In this document: positions 51,645-60,449 of the stretch, in pieces
How positions within the stretch are numbered: position 1 is the first letter of the stretch
Layout of the letters: each line of letters begins with the position of its first letter
DNA from: an uncultured Lachnospiraceae bacterium
Lineage (GTDB): Bacteria; Bacillota; Clostridia; Lachnospirales; Lachnospiraceae
Assembly (NCBI GenBank): GCA_947243855.1
Contig: CAMXIK010000003.1
Span: 62,001-126,000 of the forward strand
Reading direction: 5' to 3'
DNA: 64,000 nucleotides
Translations under genes and position numbers: made by a program
The notes under the pieces: model-generated
What the model saw: only the letters and a program-made list of their open reading frames with translations
Told to the model about the DNA's origin: nothing
Database searches by the model: none

Positions 51645-52655
51645 ATGAAAAAAGGAATCACACTTCGCGTTTCAAATACAAAAACAGGAGAAAACTGCTT
51701 CGCAGCCGTCACGCAGGCCCTGCAAAGCCTTTCTCCCGACGGGACAGAACCGGTAACCATCGAGATTGCTCCGGGTATTTATCACGAAAAAATCACGATC
51801 AACCGCCCCTTTGTCACGTTAGTGGGCGGCGGCGCGCAGCCAAGCGATACCGTTCTTTCCTATGACGACTACGCGAACCAGATCATGGCGGACGGCAGCA
51901 AGACTGGAACCTTCCGCTCTTATTCCCTCTTTGTGGACGCGCATGACGTGACCCTGCGCAACCTGACAATCGAGAACGCCTCCGGCGACTCTCCCACACA
52001 CGGGCAGGCCATCGCGCTCTACGCGGACGGCGACCGTCTGACCGTGGATTCCTGCCGCATTCTCGGCCATCAGGACACCCTGTTTACCGGCCCGCTTCCG
52101 GAAAAGGAGCTGGTCAAAGGCGGCTTTATCGGCCCCAAGCAATTCTCTCCGCGCTTAAAAACCAGACAATCCTACAAAAACTGCTATATCTGCGGCGATG
52201 TGGATTTCATTTTCGGCGGCGCCTCCGCCTATTTTGAAGCCTGCACCATAGAATCCCTGCGCCGCTTCCCCGATTCCGCTGCGGAGTCAAAAGATCCTTC
52301 GCGCAAGGACGCAGACCCGCCTGTCCAAGGTTACGTCACGGCCGCTTCCACACCGAAAGATCAGGCTTACGGCTATGTCTTTTTTCAGTGCAGGCTGATC
52401 TCTAAGGATTGCCCGGAGGCTTCCGTCTATCTCGGCAGACCTTGGCGGAACTATGCCAAAACCGTCTTTATCGACTGCGACTTCGGCCCCCACATCCATC
52501 CGGCGCTGTTTCATGACTGGAATAAGGAAGAAGCCCGTAAGACCGTCCTTTACGGCGTTTCTGCCAAAAACGGGAAACAAACCTTTCCCCAGCGCGCGGA
52601 TTTTGTACAGCTTTTAACCAAAGAACAGGCCGACGCCCTACGTCGTCTCCTGTAA
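51645..52655 (+). CDS. Pectinesterase (CE8), cytoplasmic
   Basis: 336 aa parallel beta-helix enzyme. Motifs are GHQDTLFTG, CGDVDFIFGGA with the catalytic aspartates, and VYLGRPWRNYAKTVF with the substrate-binding Arg and Trp. It removes methyl esters from galacturonan. There is no signal peptide, so it should act on imported oligogalacturonides. AGGAGGCGTAT precedes the ATG. Its end overlaps the convergent GH105 gene by 18 bp. It is the only gene of the pectin locus on the plus strand. Confidence 0.93.
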   Translation: MKKGITLRVSNTKTGENCFAAVTQALQSLSPDGTEPVTIEIAPGIYHEKITINRPFVTLVGGGAQPSDTVLSYDDYANQIMADGSKTGTFRSYSLFVDAHDVTLRNLTIENASGDSPTHGQAIALYADGDRLTVDSCRILGHQDTLFTGPLPEKELVKGGFIGPKQFSPRLKTRQSYKNCYICGDVDFIFGGASAYFEACTIESLRRFPDSAAESKDPSRKDADPPVQGYVTAASTPKDQAYGYVFFQCRLISKDCPEASVYLGRPWRNYAKTVFIDCDFGPHIHPALFHDWNKEEARKTVLYGVSAKNGKQTFPQRADFVQLLTKEQADALRRLL

Positions 52656-53783
52656 CCGCCGTATCTCCGTGTAAGCAAGTAAAAACGGCCCCACGCCCTT
52701 CGCGTCGTCCTGCACCACCGGCTCCGACAGATAATACTCATACGTTCCCGACCGCCTCTGCTTGCCGCCAAGACCAGCCACAAGACAGATCCCGCCAAGA
52801 TGAAGCTGTCCCGTCTCGTCCTCTGTCAAATAGGTATCGCAGATGCCCTGAAAGGCTTTCTGCCCGTACGCGCGGTATTTCTCCGGCAAAAATCCAAGAC
52901 GCACACCCTTTAACAGCGCATATGCCATGATGGAGCTTCCGCTCGTTTCCAGATAATTTCCGTCCATGCCGCCCACATTGACGACCTGATACCACATGCC
53001 GTTTTCATTCTGGTAGCGCAGCATCGCGTCCGCCAGCTCCACAAAAACCCGCTTCATATTTTCATAGGGCGCGCCGTAGGAAGCGTCCGCCTTATCCAAG
53101 GTGTCTAGCAGCGCCATCGTATACCATCCGATTGCCCGCAGCCAGAAATTCCGGCTCAATCCCGTCACCTTATCGCACCAGAACATTTCCTTCGAGGCAT
53201 CATAGGCATGATAATAAAGCCCTGTTTTTTCATCCCGCATATGCTCTACCACAAGCTCAAACTGGTTAAAAATATCCTGATAATTTTTCTTATCGTGAAA
53301 ACGGGTTTCGTACTCCATGTAAAACGGCTGACACATATACAGACCGTCTAACCACACCTGATTCGGGTATATATTTTTATGCCAGAAGCTTCCCTCCTTC
53401 GTTCTCGGCATCTGCTCGATCTGGCTGTATACCAAGTCGATCGCCTTGCGGTATTTTTCCTTTCCGGTCAAATCGTACAGCTCAAACAGGGTTTTCCCCG
53501 CATTGATATTGTCAATATTCAGTTCCTGCACATCGTAGCCGTCGATCGACCCGTCCTCTCTCACTTTGCAGTCGATAAACCCGTCCGCAAAGTGAAAATA
53601 CTTCTCATCCTTCGTGATGGCATACATTTCCAGCACCGCCTTAATCATACAGCCGTCGATATAATTCCATGTAGATTTCAGTCCCTGCCTGATTTTTTCA
53701 ATATTCCAAATCGGGCGCTCCGGCGTGCTCTCCGCTAACAGCCAGTCAATATACCTCTCAATCCTGTCCATTTCTTTTCCCAT
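52638..53783 (-). CDS. Unsaturated rhamnogalacturonyl hydrolase (GH105, YteR/YesR type)
   Basis: 381 aa alpha/alpha-barrel protein. WNYIDGCMIKAVLEMY, YPNQVWLDGLYMCQPFYMEY (with the catalytic aspartate), RNFWLRAIGWYTMALLDTL and ETSGSSIMAYALLKGVRLGF match GH88/GH105. These enzymes remove the unsaturated galacturonyl end left by rhamnogalacturonan lyases. No signal peptide. The start MGKEMDRIE follows GGAGAGAAGG directly; eight upstream codons are open. It is the most distal gene of the minus-strand pectin operon. Confidence 0.92.
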   Translation of the reverse strand: MGKEMDRIERYIDWLLAESTPERPIWNIEKIRQGLKSTWNYIDGCMIKAVLEMYAITKDEKYFHFADGFIDCKVREDGSIDGYDVQELNIDNINAGKTLFELYDLTGKEKYRKAIDLVYSQIEQMPRTKEGSFWHKNIYPNQVWLDGLYMCQPFYMEYETRFHDKKNYQDIFNQFELVVEHMRDEKTGLYYHAYDASKEMFWCDKVTGLSRNFWLRAIGWYTMALLDTLDKADASYGAPYENMKRVFVELADAMLRYQNENGMWYQVVNVGGMDGNYLETSGSSIMAYALLKGVRLGFLPEKYRAYGQKAFQGICDTYLTEDETGQLHLGGICLVAGLGGKQRRSGTYEYYLSEPVVQDDAKGVGPFLLAYTEIRRLQETT

Positions 53784-53811
53784 CCTTCTCTCCTTTCCCA
53801 ACCCCATCGGG

Positions 53812-55206
53812 TTATGTGCGAATCCTCTTCTTTTTCCAATAACCGGTTCTGTATATGAGGTACAGCACGGCGGCGGACAAGCCGTTACTGATCACCACAG
53901 AATACCACACGCTTCTGACTCCCATGTGGAGCCACATCTCACAGATATAAAGAGTGGCAAAACGGAAGATCCATAGTCTGGCCGCATCAATCGCCATCGT
54001 CACTTCCGTATGCCCGCTTCCCTGAAACAGCCCCATCGTGGAATTATGCACGCCGTTTGCAAAGCACCAAAACGCCATAATGCTTAAAAAATCCGCCGCC
54101 ATGCCGATGACTTCGGCGTCATCCGAAAAAATCCGCACAATCGCTGTCGAAACGGGCATTCTGGAAAGAATCATCCCGCCTGCAAACAGGAAAACGACGC
54201 TGATGTTTCGGGACAGACGGTAACCCTGTTCGGCCCTCTCATACTGATTCGCTCCCACATTCTGTCCCACGATCGTCGCCACCGCCGAACCGATCCCGTT
54301 GGTCGGAAGCGTGATCAGGCTGTTAATCTTATTGCCGATCCCATAGGCCGCCATCGCCTGTGTGCCGTAAGCAAACACATTTCTGCTCATCAGGAGGAAC
54401 CCAAACTGCATCGTACTTCCGCCGATGGCTGTCGGCATCCCCACTGTCAAAATACTCTTCAACTTGCTTTTTTCAAATTTCAGTCCCTTAAGACTCAAAT
54501 AGATATCTTTCCTTCTGTCCTGCAATAACACAAAAGCCACAACCGCTGGCACTGCCTTAGCGGTCACCGTCGCCAGCGCCGCTCCCGCCGCTCCCATATG
54601 AAGCGCCACCATTAACAGCGGGTCCAATCCCATATTGAGCAGAATTCCCAAAAAGTTCAAGAGCATGGGGCGAAACGTATCGCCCTGCGCCTGATTGATC
54701 GCCGTATACATATTGATCGTAAACAAAAACGGCATATCCAAAATCACAAGCTGCAAATAGGTCTTACTGTGACGCCATGTCTCCCCCTCCGCTCCGAGCC
54801 ACGTCACAATCGACGGCGTAAAGACGGCGCAAAGGCCGGCGCATACGATGGAGAACAGCAGCGCGCAGGCAAAAATCTGGTTCGCCATACTCCTCGCGTC
54901 CTCATCCTTTTTCGCGCCCAAATATTGGGAAATCAAAACGGAGCCGGCCACCGTCAGACCGGAGCCGAAATTGACGACAATGCTCTGCATGGGCGTTACC
55001 AGATTGATGGCCGCCAGTTCCTCCGTGCCCAATCTCCCCAGCCAGTAGGTGTCCGTCAGATTATACATGGTCTGCAAAAAGCTATTGATGACGACCGGAA
55101 TGGCGAGCGTCAAAATCGCCTGCAGCATACTGCCGCTAAGCAGCAGTTCCCGATTGGAACGGCTGTTGTTTTTATCTCCATATTTTCTGAGAAATTCTAT
55201 CAACAT
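53812..55206 (-). CDS. MATE family transporter inside the pectin operon
   Basis: 464 aa, 12 membrane segments; LTLAIPVVINSFLQTMYNLTD then TYWLGRLGTEELAAINLV and the second-half block GIGSAVATIVGQNVGANQYE. It lies between GH105 and the ankyrin-GH43 gene with short gaps (28 and 6 bp), so it is transcribed with pectin genes. A role in exporting a by-product is possible but unproven. Confidence 0.9.
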   Translation of the reverse strand: MLIEFLRKYGDKNNSRSNRELLLSGSMLQAILTLAIPVVINSFLQTMYNLTDTYWLGRLGTEELAAINLVTPMQSIVVNFGSGLTVAGSVLISQYLGAKKDEDARSMANQIFACALLFSIVCAGLCAVFTPSIVTWLGAEGETWRHSKTYLQLVILDMPFLFTINMYTAINQAQGDTFRPMLLNFLGILLNMGLDPLLMVALHMGAAGAALATVTAKAVPAVVAFVLLQDRRKDIYLSLKGLKFEKSKLKSILTVGMPTAIGGSTMQFGFLLMSRNVFAYGTQAMAAYGIGNKINSLITLPTNGIGSAVATIVGQNVGANQYERAEQGYRLSRNISVVFLFAGGMILSRMPVSTAIVRIFSDDAEVIGMAADFLSIMAFWCFANGVHNSTMGLFQGSGHTEVTMAIDAARLWIFRFATLYICEMWLHMGVRSVWYSVVISNGLSAAVLYLIYRTGYWKKKRIRT

Positions 55207-55212
55207 GCGCTT

Positions 55213-57129
55213 CTATCTCTCCTGATAACAGAAATTTTGAAATTCGATAAAAAGCGGCTCTCCTCCCGCATACCCATACATGCCTACCATCGCCCCGGTA
55301 AACCGTTTGCCCATAGAAATCCCCTCGTCGCATAAATAATACACATTGGACAATGTTTCCGCCGTCTTCCAAGCTTCTCCTGCCGCCGCGTAATAGAAAC
55401 GCCTTTGCAGATAGTTCGTTTCAACGCCCAACACGAGACGGCCGCCCGCCGGATCGGTAAGCTTCTCCATCCTATGGTCGATCGTTTCTTTTCCGATATG
55501 CTCCCTCACCTGTAGAAAATAAGACTCGCTGTTTCTGGAAAGGAAAAAGCACACCCAGGTATTTTCATCATAATAACAGGTGATGCCCGCCTCCTGTCCT
55601 TCCGAAAGCGCAGGTGCGGCAAAATCCGCCTCCGCCTGAAAACAGAATGCGCTCTGCCGCCTTACCAGAATATTCCTCGCCTTTACGGACGAGAGCGGAT
55701 AGGCGCTCGCCTTCAAAAGCAGATTCCCGTTTTGGAAGCGGATCGCATCTTTCTCCGGCGGTCTGGGCGTCAGAAAATCCTTCGGAAGCCCGTTCTGGAA
55801 CAGCCGCTTGGCGCCAGCCCGCTCGTCCGCAGCCGGCAGGGAAGCTTTCAGCGCCAGAATGGGCCGCTTCTGCAGCACGCTCGGCCCTTTCAGATCGTTT
55901 ACGATAGGCCAGCCGTCCGCCGTCCAGGTGATCGGATCGAGCGCGGTCTCCCTGCCGAGTATGCTGTAACTGCCCTCCACTCTCCTGCCGCATAAATAAA
56001 CCATGTACCACTCTCCGTTCTGGGTACAAACCGGTTTTCCGTGCCCGCAGCGCTGCAATCCCGCTTTTTCATCCGTCTGCCGCATGATCGGATTATAGGG
56101 GCAAGGCTCATAATTGCCCATCAGGGTTTTGCTTCTCGCCACCGTAACCCGATGCCCCGGCCCGGTGCCTCCCTCCGCCAGAAACAGATAATAATACCCG
56201 TCCTTTTTCAACAGATGCGGCCCTTCGGGCGCTCTCTTCTGGCTGCCGTAATAGAGCAGGGACGCCTCCGAAATCTGCCGCTTACAGTCGCCGCTCAGCT
56301 CAAAAATTCTCGCGCCCCTGTTAAGCAGCATATAGTGCCTGCCGTCCTCGTGAAAGATAGACGGATCGATTCCATCCTCTTCCATAAATACGGGTTCGCT
56401 GTAAGGCCCTTCCGGTCTGTCGGAGGAAACCACGATCTGTCTCCTGTAAACAGTTCCCGTATCGTTCAGGCGGTAGGTCGCCGTAATATAGAAAATTCCG
56501 TCGTCATAGGAAATATCCGGCGCCCAATACCCCCGTCCGCCTTCCAACTCATCCAGCCCAGCCCACTCGGGATTGGTGATCGCATGTCCGATGATCTCCC
56601 AGTGAACCAAATCCTTAGAGTGGGAAATCGGGATGCAGGGGAAAAAGATAAAGGAAGAATTTACCATATAATAATCTTCCCCTACCCGGACAATAGACGG
56701 ATCGGGAAACATGCCCGTACGGATTGGATTATGGTACATCTCTTCATAAGGCGTTCCCACCTGTTTCTCATAATAGGAAAGCAGCTCTTTGTGCCCATTT
56801 TCCCATGCGATCTGATACGGCGTCACCAGATTCCGGTCTCCGGCAGTGATATCCATTCCCACACGCTCCACCAGATAGCGGTTCCGTTCCACATCGCCGG
56901 ACATTGCCGCGTAGTGGAGAATGGTGCGGTTTTGTTCATCCACCGTATTCATGCTCGCTCTGGAATACTCGACGATATACTTGACAATCGGGAAACTGCC
57001 CGCCTGCGCCGCATACAGGCACAGCGGTATGCCATCTTCCGTCTTTTCATCGATACTGGAGGGATTTTCCGTCAAAATCCGTTTCACTTCCTCCAAATCC
57101 AGCGTGATAATCGCCTGCTCTAAATTCAT
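55213..57129 (-). CDS. Ankyrin repeats fused to a GH43 glycosidase
   Basis: 638 aa. Residues 1-125 form about three ankyrin repeats (DGIPLCLYAAQAGSFPIVKY; NRTILHYAAMSGDVERNRYL; VTPYQIAWENGHKELLSYY). A five-bladed GH43 domain follows: MFPDPSIVRVGEDYYMVNSS with the base Asp, GIDPSIFHEDG with the pKa Asp, and RAPEGPHLLKKDGYYYLFLA with the acid Glu. The C-terminal 170 residues are a beta sandwich seen in GH43 xylosidases/arabinofuranosidases. No signal peptide. The fusion is unusual: ankyrins suggest binding to a protein partner. It probably trims arabinose or xylose from pectic side chains. Confidence 0.88.
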   Translation of the reverse strand: MNLEQAIITLDLEEVKRILTENPSSIDEKTEDGIPLCLYAAQAGSFPIVKYIVEYSRASMNTVDEQNRTILHYAAMSGDVERNRYLVERVGMDITAGDRNLVTPYQIAWENGHKELLSYYEKQVGTPYEEMYHNPIRTGMFPDPSIVRVGEDYYMVNSSFIFFPCIPISHSKDLVHWEIIGHAITNPEWAGLDELEGGRGYWAPDISYDDGIFYITATYRLNDTGTVYRRQIVVSSDRPEGPYSEPVFMEEDGIDPSIFHEDGRHYMLLNRGARIFELSGDCKRQISEASLLYYGSQKRAPEGPHLLKKDGYYYLFLAEGGTGPGHRVTVARSKTLMGNYEPCPYNPIMRQTDEKAGLQRCGHGKPVCTQNGEWYMVYLCGRRVEGSYSILGRETALDPITWTADGWPIVNDLKGPSVLQKRPILALKASLPAADERAGAKRLFQNGLPKDFLTPRPPEKDAIRFQNGNLLLKASAYPLSSVKARNILVRRQSAFCFQAEADFAAPALSEGQEAGITCYYDENTWVCFFLSRNSESYFLQVREHIGKETIDHRMEKLTDPAGGRLVLGVETNYLQRRFYYAAAGEAWKTAETLSNVYYLCDEGISMGKRFTGAMVGMYGYAGGEPLFIEFQNFCYQER

Positions 57130-57155
57130 ACGCGCCCCGCTCCTTTAAAACATCG

Positions 57156-58751
57156 TTAATCCGCCACAACACGGATATACTCGAAATCCGCATAGCCGCC
57201 GTTTTCCTCTCCGGCGTCGTCCGCCCTGTCTTTTCCGCCAGCGCACACATTGGCAAACAGCCCGATTTTCGCGCCGACCCATGTGTGATCCGAAGGCATG
57301 AAGTCCGTCGGCACATCATCCTCCGCCTCCCCTTCCAATCCATAAAACATCCGAAAGGCCGGGCCATGCGCGCCCTCCTCCATGGCAAACGAGAGATATA
57401 TTTTTTCGTCGTCCCCCGCGAGCGTTCTGATGACGGTAACCTTTTCTTTGATGCCCTCATCCGCATCATAGGCCTCTCCATATACCAATGTCTTACTTCC
57501 ATTGACGATCCGCACCGCAAGATAAGCATAATGACCGCCCATCATGACCATCCCCGCCTGCGCGCCTTCCGCAAGGCCGCCTACATGCAGGCAGACTGTC
57601 GCCTTAAAGTACGGGCATACCAGCTTCTGGGTCAGCACATTGGCGCACTCCCACAGGACCGGTTCCGCCTTCCCCGACGGATTTAACGCATACAGACGCA
57701 GGAAACCGCTTCTTTCCGTGAGGGAGTAGAAGGACTCCTGCGAATTGCCCAGCCACTGCCACATCAGATTCAAGGCGGAAGCTTCAAAGGTATCGGAAGC
57801 TTCTAACGATGCGGGAGCCTCGCTTACGCCCGTATCGGGTTTTTTGTGCACGAGGCAGGGTTCTCCGCATCCATCCTCCGCATTCACGCCGATCACGGGC
57901 CAGTCGTTTTCCCAAATCACCGGCTGCATATGCACGATTCGCCCGTACAAGCCCCTGTCCTGAAAGTGAAGAAACCACTCCTCGCCGCTTGCCGTATCGG
58001 TAAGCCCGCCCTGATGCGGCCCGTTAATCACGGAATTTCCCTGTTTCATGACGATCTTTTCTTCATACGGCCCATAGATATTTTTTGATCGCAGAGCCGT
58101 CTGCCACCCCGGCTTCACGCCCCCAGCAGGAGCCAGAATATAATAGTACCCGTTTCTCTTATAAACCTTTGGCCCTTCAATCGTAGGCTGCGTCTCCACG
58201 CCGTTAAAGATAAAATGATCTTCCCCGATTGCGCTTCTCCCATCGGCCGACATCGGAAAAATCCCCAGATAACTCTTAAATCCGATACGGCTTTTGGCAT
58301 AACCGTGTATCACATACGCCAGACCGTCTTCGTCCCAGAACGGGCAGGGATCGATCAGTCCCTTTCCCGCCAGCACGGTCACCGGCTCCTCCCACTTGCC
58401 CAGAGGGTCTTTCGCGCTCACCATAAAAATACCCTCGTCCGGCATACCGTAATAGATGAAAAACCTCTCCTCATGATAGCGGATCGCAGGAGCCCACACG
58501 CCTTTGGCATGCTGCGGCATATTATATTTTTCATCCGGAATCCTCTCAAGCGCGTAGTTTGCAAGCTTCCAGTTTACCAAATCCTTCGATGTCAAAATCG
58601 GAAGCCCCGGCACATAATTAAAGCTGGAGGCCGTCATATAATAGGTATCGCCCACCCTGATCACATCAGGGTCGGAATAATCCGCAAACAGGACGGGATT
58701 TTGATAAGTGCCGTCCTCCAAATCCGCTTTCCACAAATATTCCCTCTCCAT
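57156..58751 (-). CDS. GH43 glycosidase (beta-xylosidase/arabinofuranosidase type)
   Basis: 531 aa. NPVLFADYSDPDVIRVGDTY carries the base aspartate, LIDPCPFWDEDGLAYVIHG the second, and TIEGPKVYKRNGYYYILAPA the acid glutamate. The C-terminal concanavalin-like domain starts near ALNLMWQWLGN. No signal peptide, so it acts on imported oligosaccharides. It lies between the CE12 esterase (11 bp upstream) and the ankyrin-GH43 gene (26 bp downstream). The exact sugar cannot be told. Confidence 0.92.
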   Translation of the reverse strand: MEREYLWKADLEDGTYQNPVLFADYSDPDVIRVGDTYYMTASSFNYVPGLPILTSKDLVNWKLANYALERIPDEKYNMPQHAKGVWAPAIRYHEERFFIYYGMPDEGIFMVSAKDPLGKWEEPVTVLAGKGLIDPCPFWDEDGLAYVIHGYAKSRIGFKSYLGIFPMSADGRSAIGEDHFIFNGVETQPTIEGPKVYKRNGYYYILAPAGGVKPGWQTALRSKNIYGPYEEKIVMKQGNSVINGPHQGGLTDTASGEEWFLHFQDRGLYGRIVHMQPVIWENDWPVIGVNAEDGCGEPCLVHKKPDTGVSEAPASLEASDTFEASALNLMWQWLGNSQESFYSLTERSGFLRLYALNPSGKAEPVLWECANVLTQKLVCPYFKATVCLHVGGLAEGAQAGMVMMGGHYAYLAVRIVNGSKTLVYGEAYDADEGIKEKVTVIRTLAGDDEKIYLSFAMEEGAHGPAFRMFYGLEGEAEDDVPTDFMPSDHTWVGAKIGLFANVCAGGKDRADDAGEENGGYADFEYIRVVAD

Positions 58752-58762
58752 AGCATCGCTCC

Positions 58763-59452
58763 TTATATTTCATTCAACAGCAGATCCCGATAGATTCCGC
58801 CCAACTCTTTCAATCCTCTGGCAATACAGCCCCCATACACCACAGCGCCCGCATATTTTAAATGCGTATTGTCAGTGGACAGACCATCTGGGAAATGAGG
58901 ATAGATCCCCGCCGGAACATGCATATACCATGCCTTTGTGGCCTCCTCTCCGGCCCTTTCCATCTCCGCACGGCTCATCGTATACAGATCCACCAACGGA
59001 ACGTCTAAATTCGCGGCTGTCCGCTTCATGGCCGTCACATAATCCCCATGGTTTCCCGGCCCCAGCGTCTTCTCATCCACAAAACATCTTCGTTCCACCG
59101 GCGTGATGAACACCGGATAGGCCTTTTTATTTCTAGCCACGTTCACAAACTTTTCGAGATTGACCATATAATCGGAAAACGGCTCGGTATATCTGGCCGG
59201 ATTCTCCTTCTTTTCATCATTGTGCGCAAACTGGATAAAGAGAAAATCGCCCTCCGTGATCCTGTCATAGATAACGGCAAGTCTGGATTCGTCAATAAAA
59301 TCCCTCGTGCTTCTGCCGTTCTTTGCGTGATTTTCAATGGTAATCTCCGGCTTTAAAAACAGATGCATCACCTGTCCAATGCCAGTCTGGGGATACGTAG
59401 TAATATCGTTATACTGTACGGTGGAATCGCCCGCCCAAAATATTGTCGCCAT
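58763..59452 (-). CDS. Rhamnogalacturonan acetylesterase (CE12, SGNH hydrolase)
   Basis: 229 aa. Block I FWAGDSTVQ has the catalytic serine, block II NHAKNGRSTRDF the glycine, block III FIQFAHNDEK the asparagine, and block V DNTHLKYAGA the Asp-x-x-His. It removes acetyl groups from galacturonate in rhamnogalacturonan I. Cytoplasmic by sequence. It is the first enzyme gene after the ABC transporter, separated by a strong hairpin. Confidence 0.9.
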   Translation of the reverse strand: MATIFWAGDSTVQYNDITTYPQTGIGQVMHLFLKPEITIENHAKNGRSTRDFIDESRLAVIYDRITEGDFLFIQFAHNDEKKENPARYTEPFSDYMVNLEKFVNVARNKKAYPVFITPVERRCFVDEKTLGPGNHGDYVTAMKRTAANLDVPLVDLYTMSRAEMERAGEEATKAWYMHVPAGIYPHFPDGLSTDNTHLKYAGAVVYGGCIARGLKELGGIYRDLLLNEI

Positions 59453-59492
59453 ACTGCCTCCTTCCGATCCGCCTTACGGCTTCTCATTCTGA

Positions 59493-59520
59493 AATGGGGG
59501 AAACCACAGTTTCCCCCATT
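59493..59520 (-). terminator. Hairpin between transporter and enzyme genes
   Basis: 12-bp perfect stem AATGGGGGAAAC / GTTTCCCCCATT with a 4-nt loop. No T run on the minus strand, so partial termination or mRNA stabilisation is more likely than a full stop. Confidence 0.6.
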
Positions 59521-59560
59521 CCGTTATCCTATCTTGTCTTATGCTTTTTTAGAACAAACC

Positions 59561-60436
59561 CTACTCCTTAACGGCTCCTACATTCACACCCTGTACAAAA
59601 TAGTCCTGACAGATCGGATACAGGATCATGAACGGAATAATCGCTACGATGATCGCCGCATTCTGAATGGTATTGGTGGACAGGGAACCGTCGTCCGTCG
59701 GAAGGTCATTGTCCATAACCATTGCGCGCAGCTTCATCTGGAAGTTAAAGAGTTTGTTATCGGTAATATAAATCTTAAAGTTGGTATAGTCGTTCCAATA
59801 GGTAACCGCAAACATCAGTCCGATCGCCGCCAGCGCCGCTTTAGACAAGGGCAGTACGATCTTGATGAAAATACCCATAGGCGTGCATCCGTCGAGCTTC
59901 GCGGACTCAAACAGCGAAGCCGGTATGCCCTCAAAGAAGTTGCGCATCAATACCAGATTGTAGACGTTAATACCAAGCGGCAAAATTACCGACCACAGCG
60001 TATTGGTCAAATGCAGATTCATCATCACGACGTAAGTAGGAATCATACCGCCGCTGAACAGCATCGTGAACAGCAGTATCCATGAAAACAGATTACGTCC
60101 CGGCATATCCCACTGAATCAGCACATAAGCTCCCAGCGTAGAAAGTACCAAGCCCACAATCGTACCCGCGCCCGTCACTAGCAGCGAGATCAAAAACGGT
60201 CTGTACAGATCCGCCCGGGAAAGAATCATCTTATAAGCGCCCAATGTAAATTTAGCCGGCCATAACCGCATACCATATCCGGCAGCCGCATCCAGCGAGT
60301 CCACCAGAACCTTCCAGATCGGAATCAGGATAATAATGGATATGAGGATAAACACGATGGTATTGACAACGGCAAAGAGCGTAATCTTCTTCTTTGGCTT
60401 TTTGTAAACAGCTTTATTGGTTGTAGTTGCTTCCAT
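59561..60436 (-). CDS. Carbohydrate ABC permease (LplC/YtcP type)
   Basis: 291 aa, six membrane segments; start region KPKKKITLFAVVNTIVFILI; the EAA loop is LFESAKLDGCTPMGIFIKIV. The end YPICQDYFVQGVNVGAVKE is typical of LplC/YtcP permeases, whose relatives import rhamnogalacturonan oligomers in Bacillus. The ATG at 60436 follows GGAGGGAGAACA; longer open frame upstream overlaps the previous gene and is rejected. Works with the next permease and the binding protein. Confidence 0.93.
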   Translation of the reverse strand: MEATTTNKAVYKKPKKKITLFAVVNTIVFILISIIILIPIWKVLVDSLDAAAGYGMRLWPAKFTLGAYKMILSRADLYRPFLISLLVTGAGTIVGLVLSTLGAYVLIQWDMPGRNLFSWILLFTMLFSGGMIPTYVVMMNLHLTNTLWSVILPLGINVYNLVLMRNFFEGIPASLFESAKLDGCTPMGIFIKIVLPLSKAALAAIGLMFAVTYWNDYTNFKIYITDNKLFNFQMKLRAMVMDNDLPTDDGSLSTNTIQNAAIIVAIIPFMILYPICQDYFVQGVNVGAVKE

Positions 60437-60449
60437 TGTTCTCCCTCCT

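Noticed and set aside
56041..57123. 360-aa plus-strand ORF opposite the ankyrin-GH43 gene
   Set aside because: Basic, His/Arg-rich translation typical of an antisense frame; no family features.
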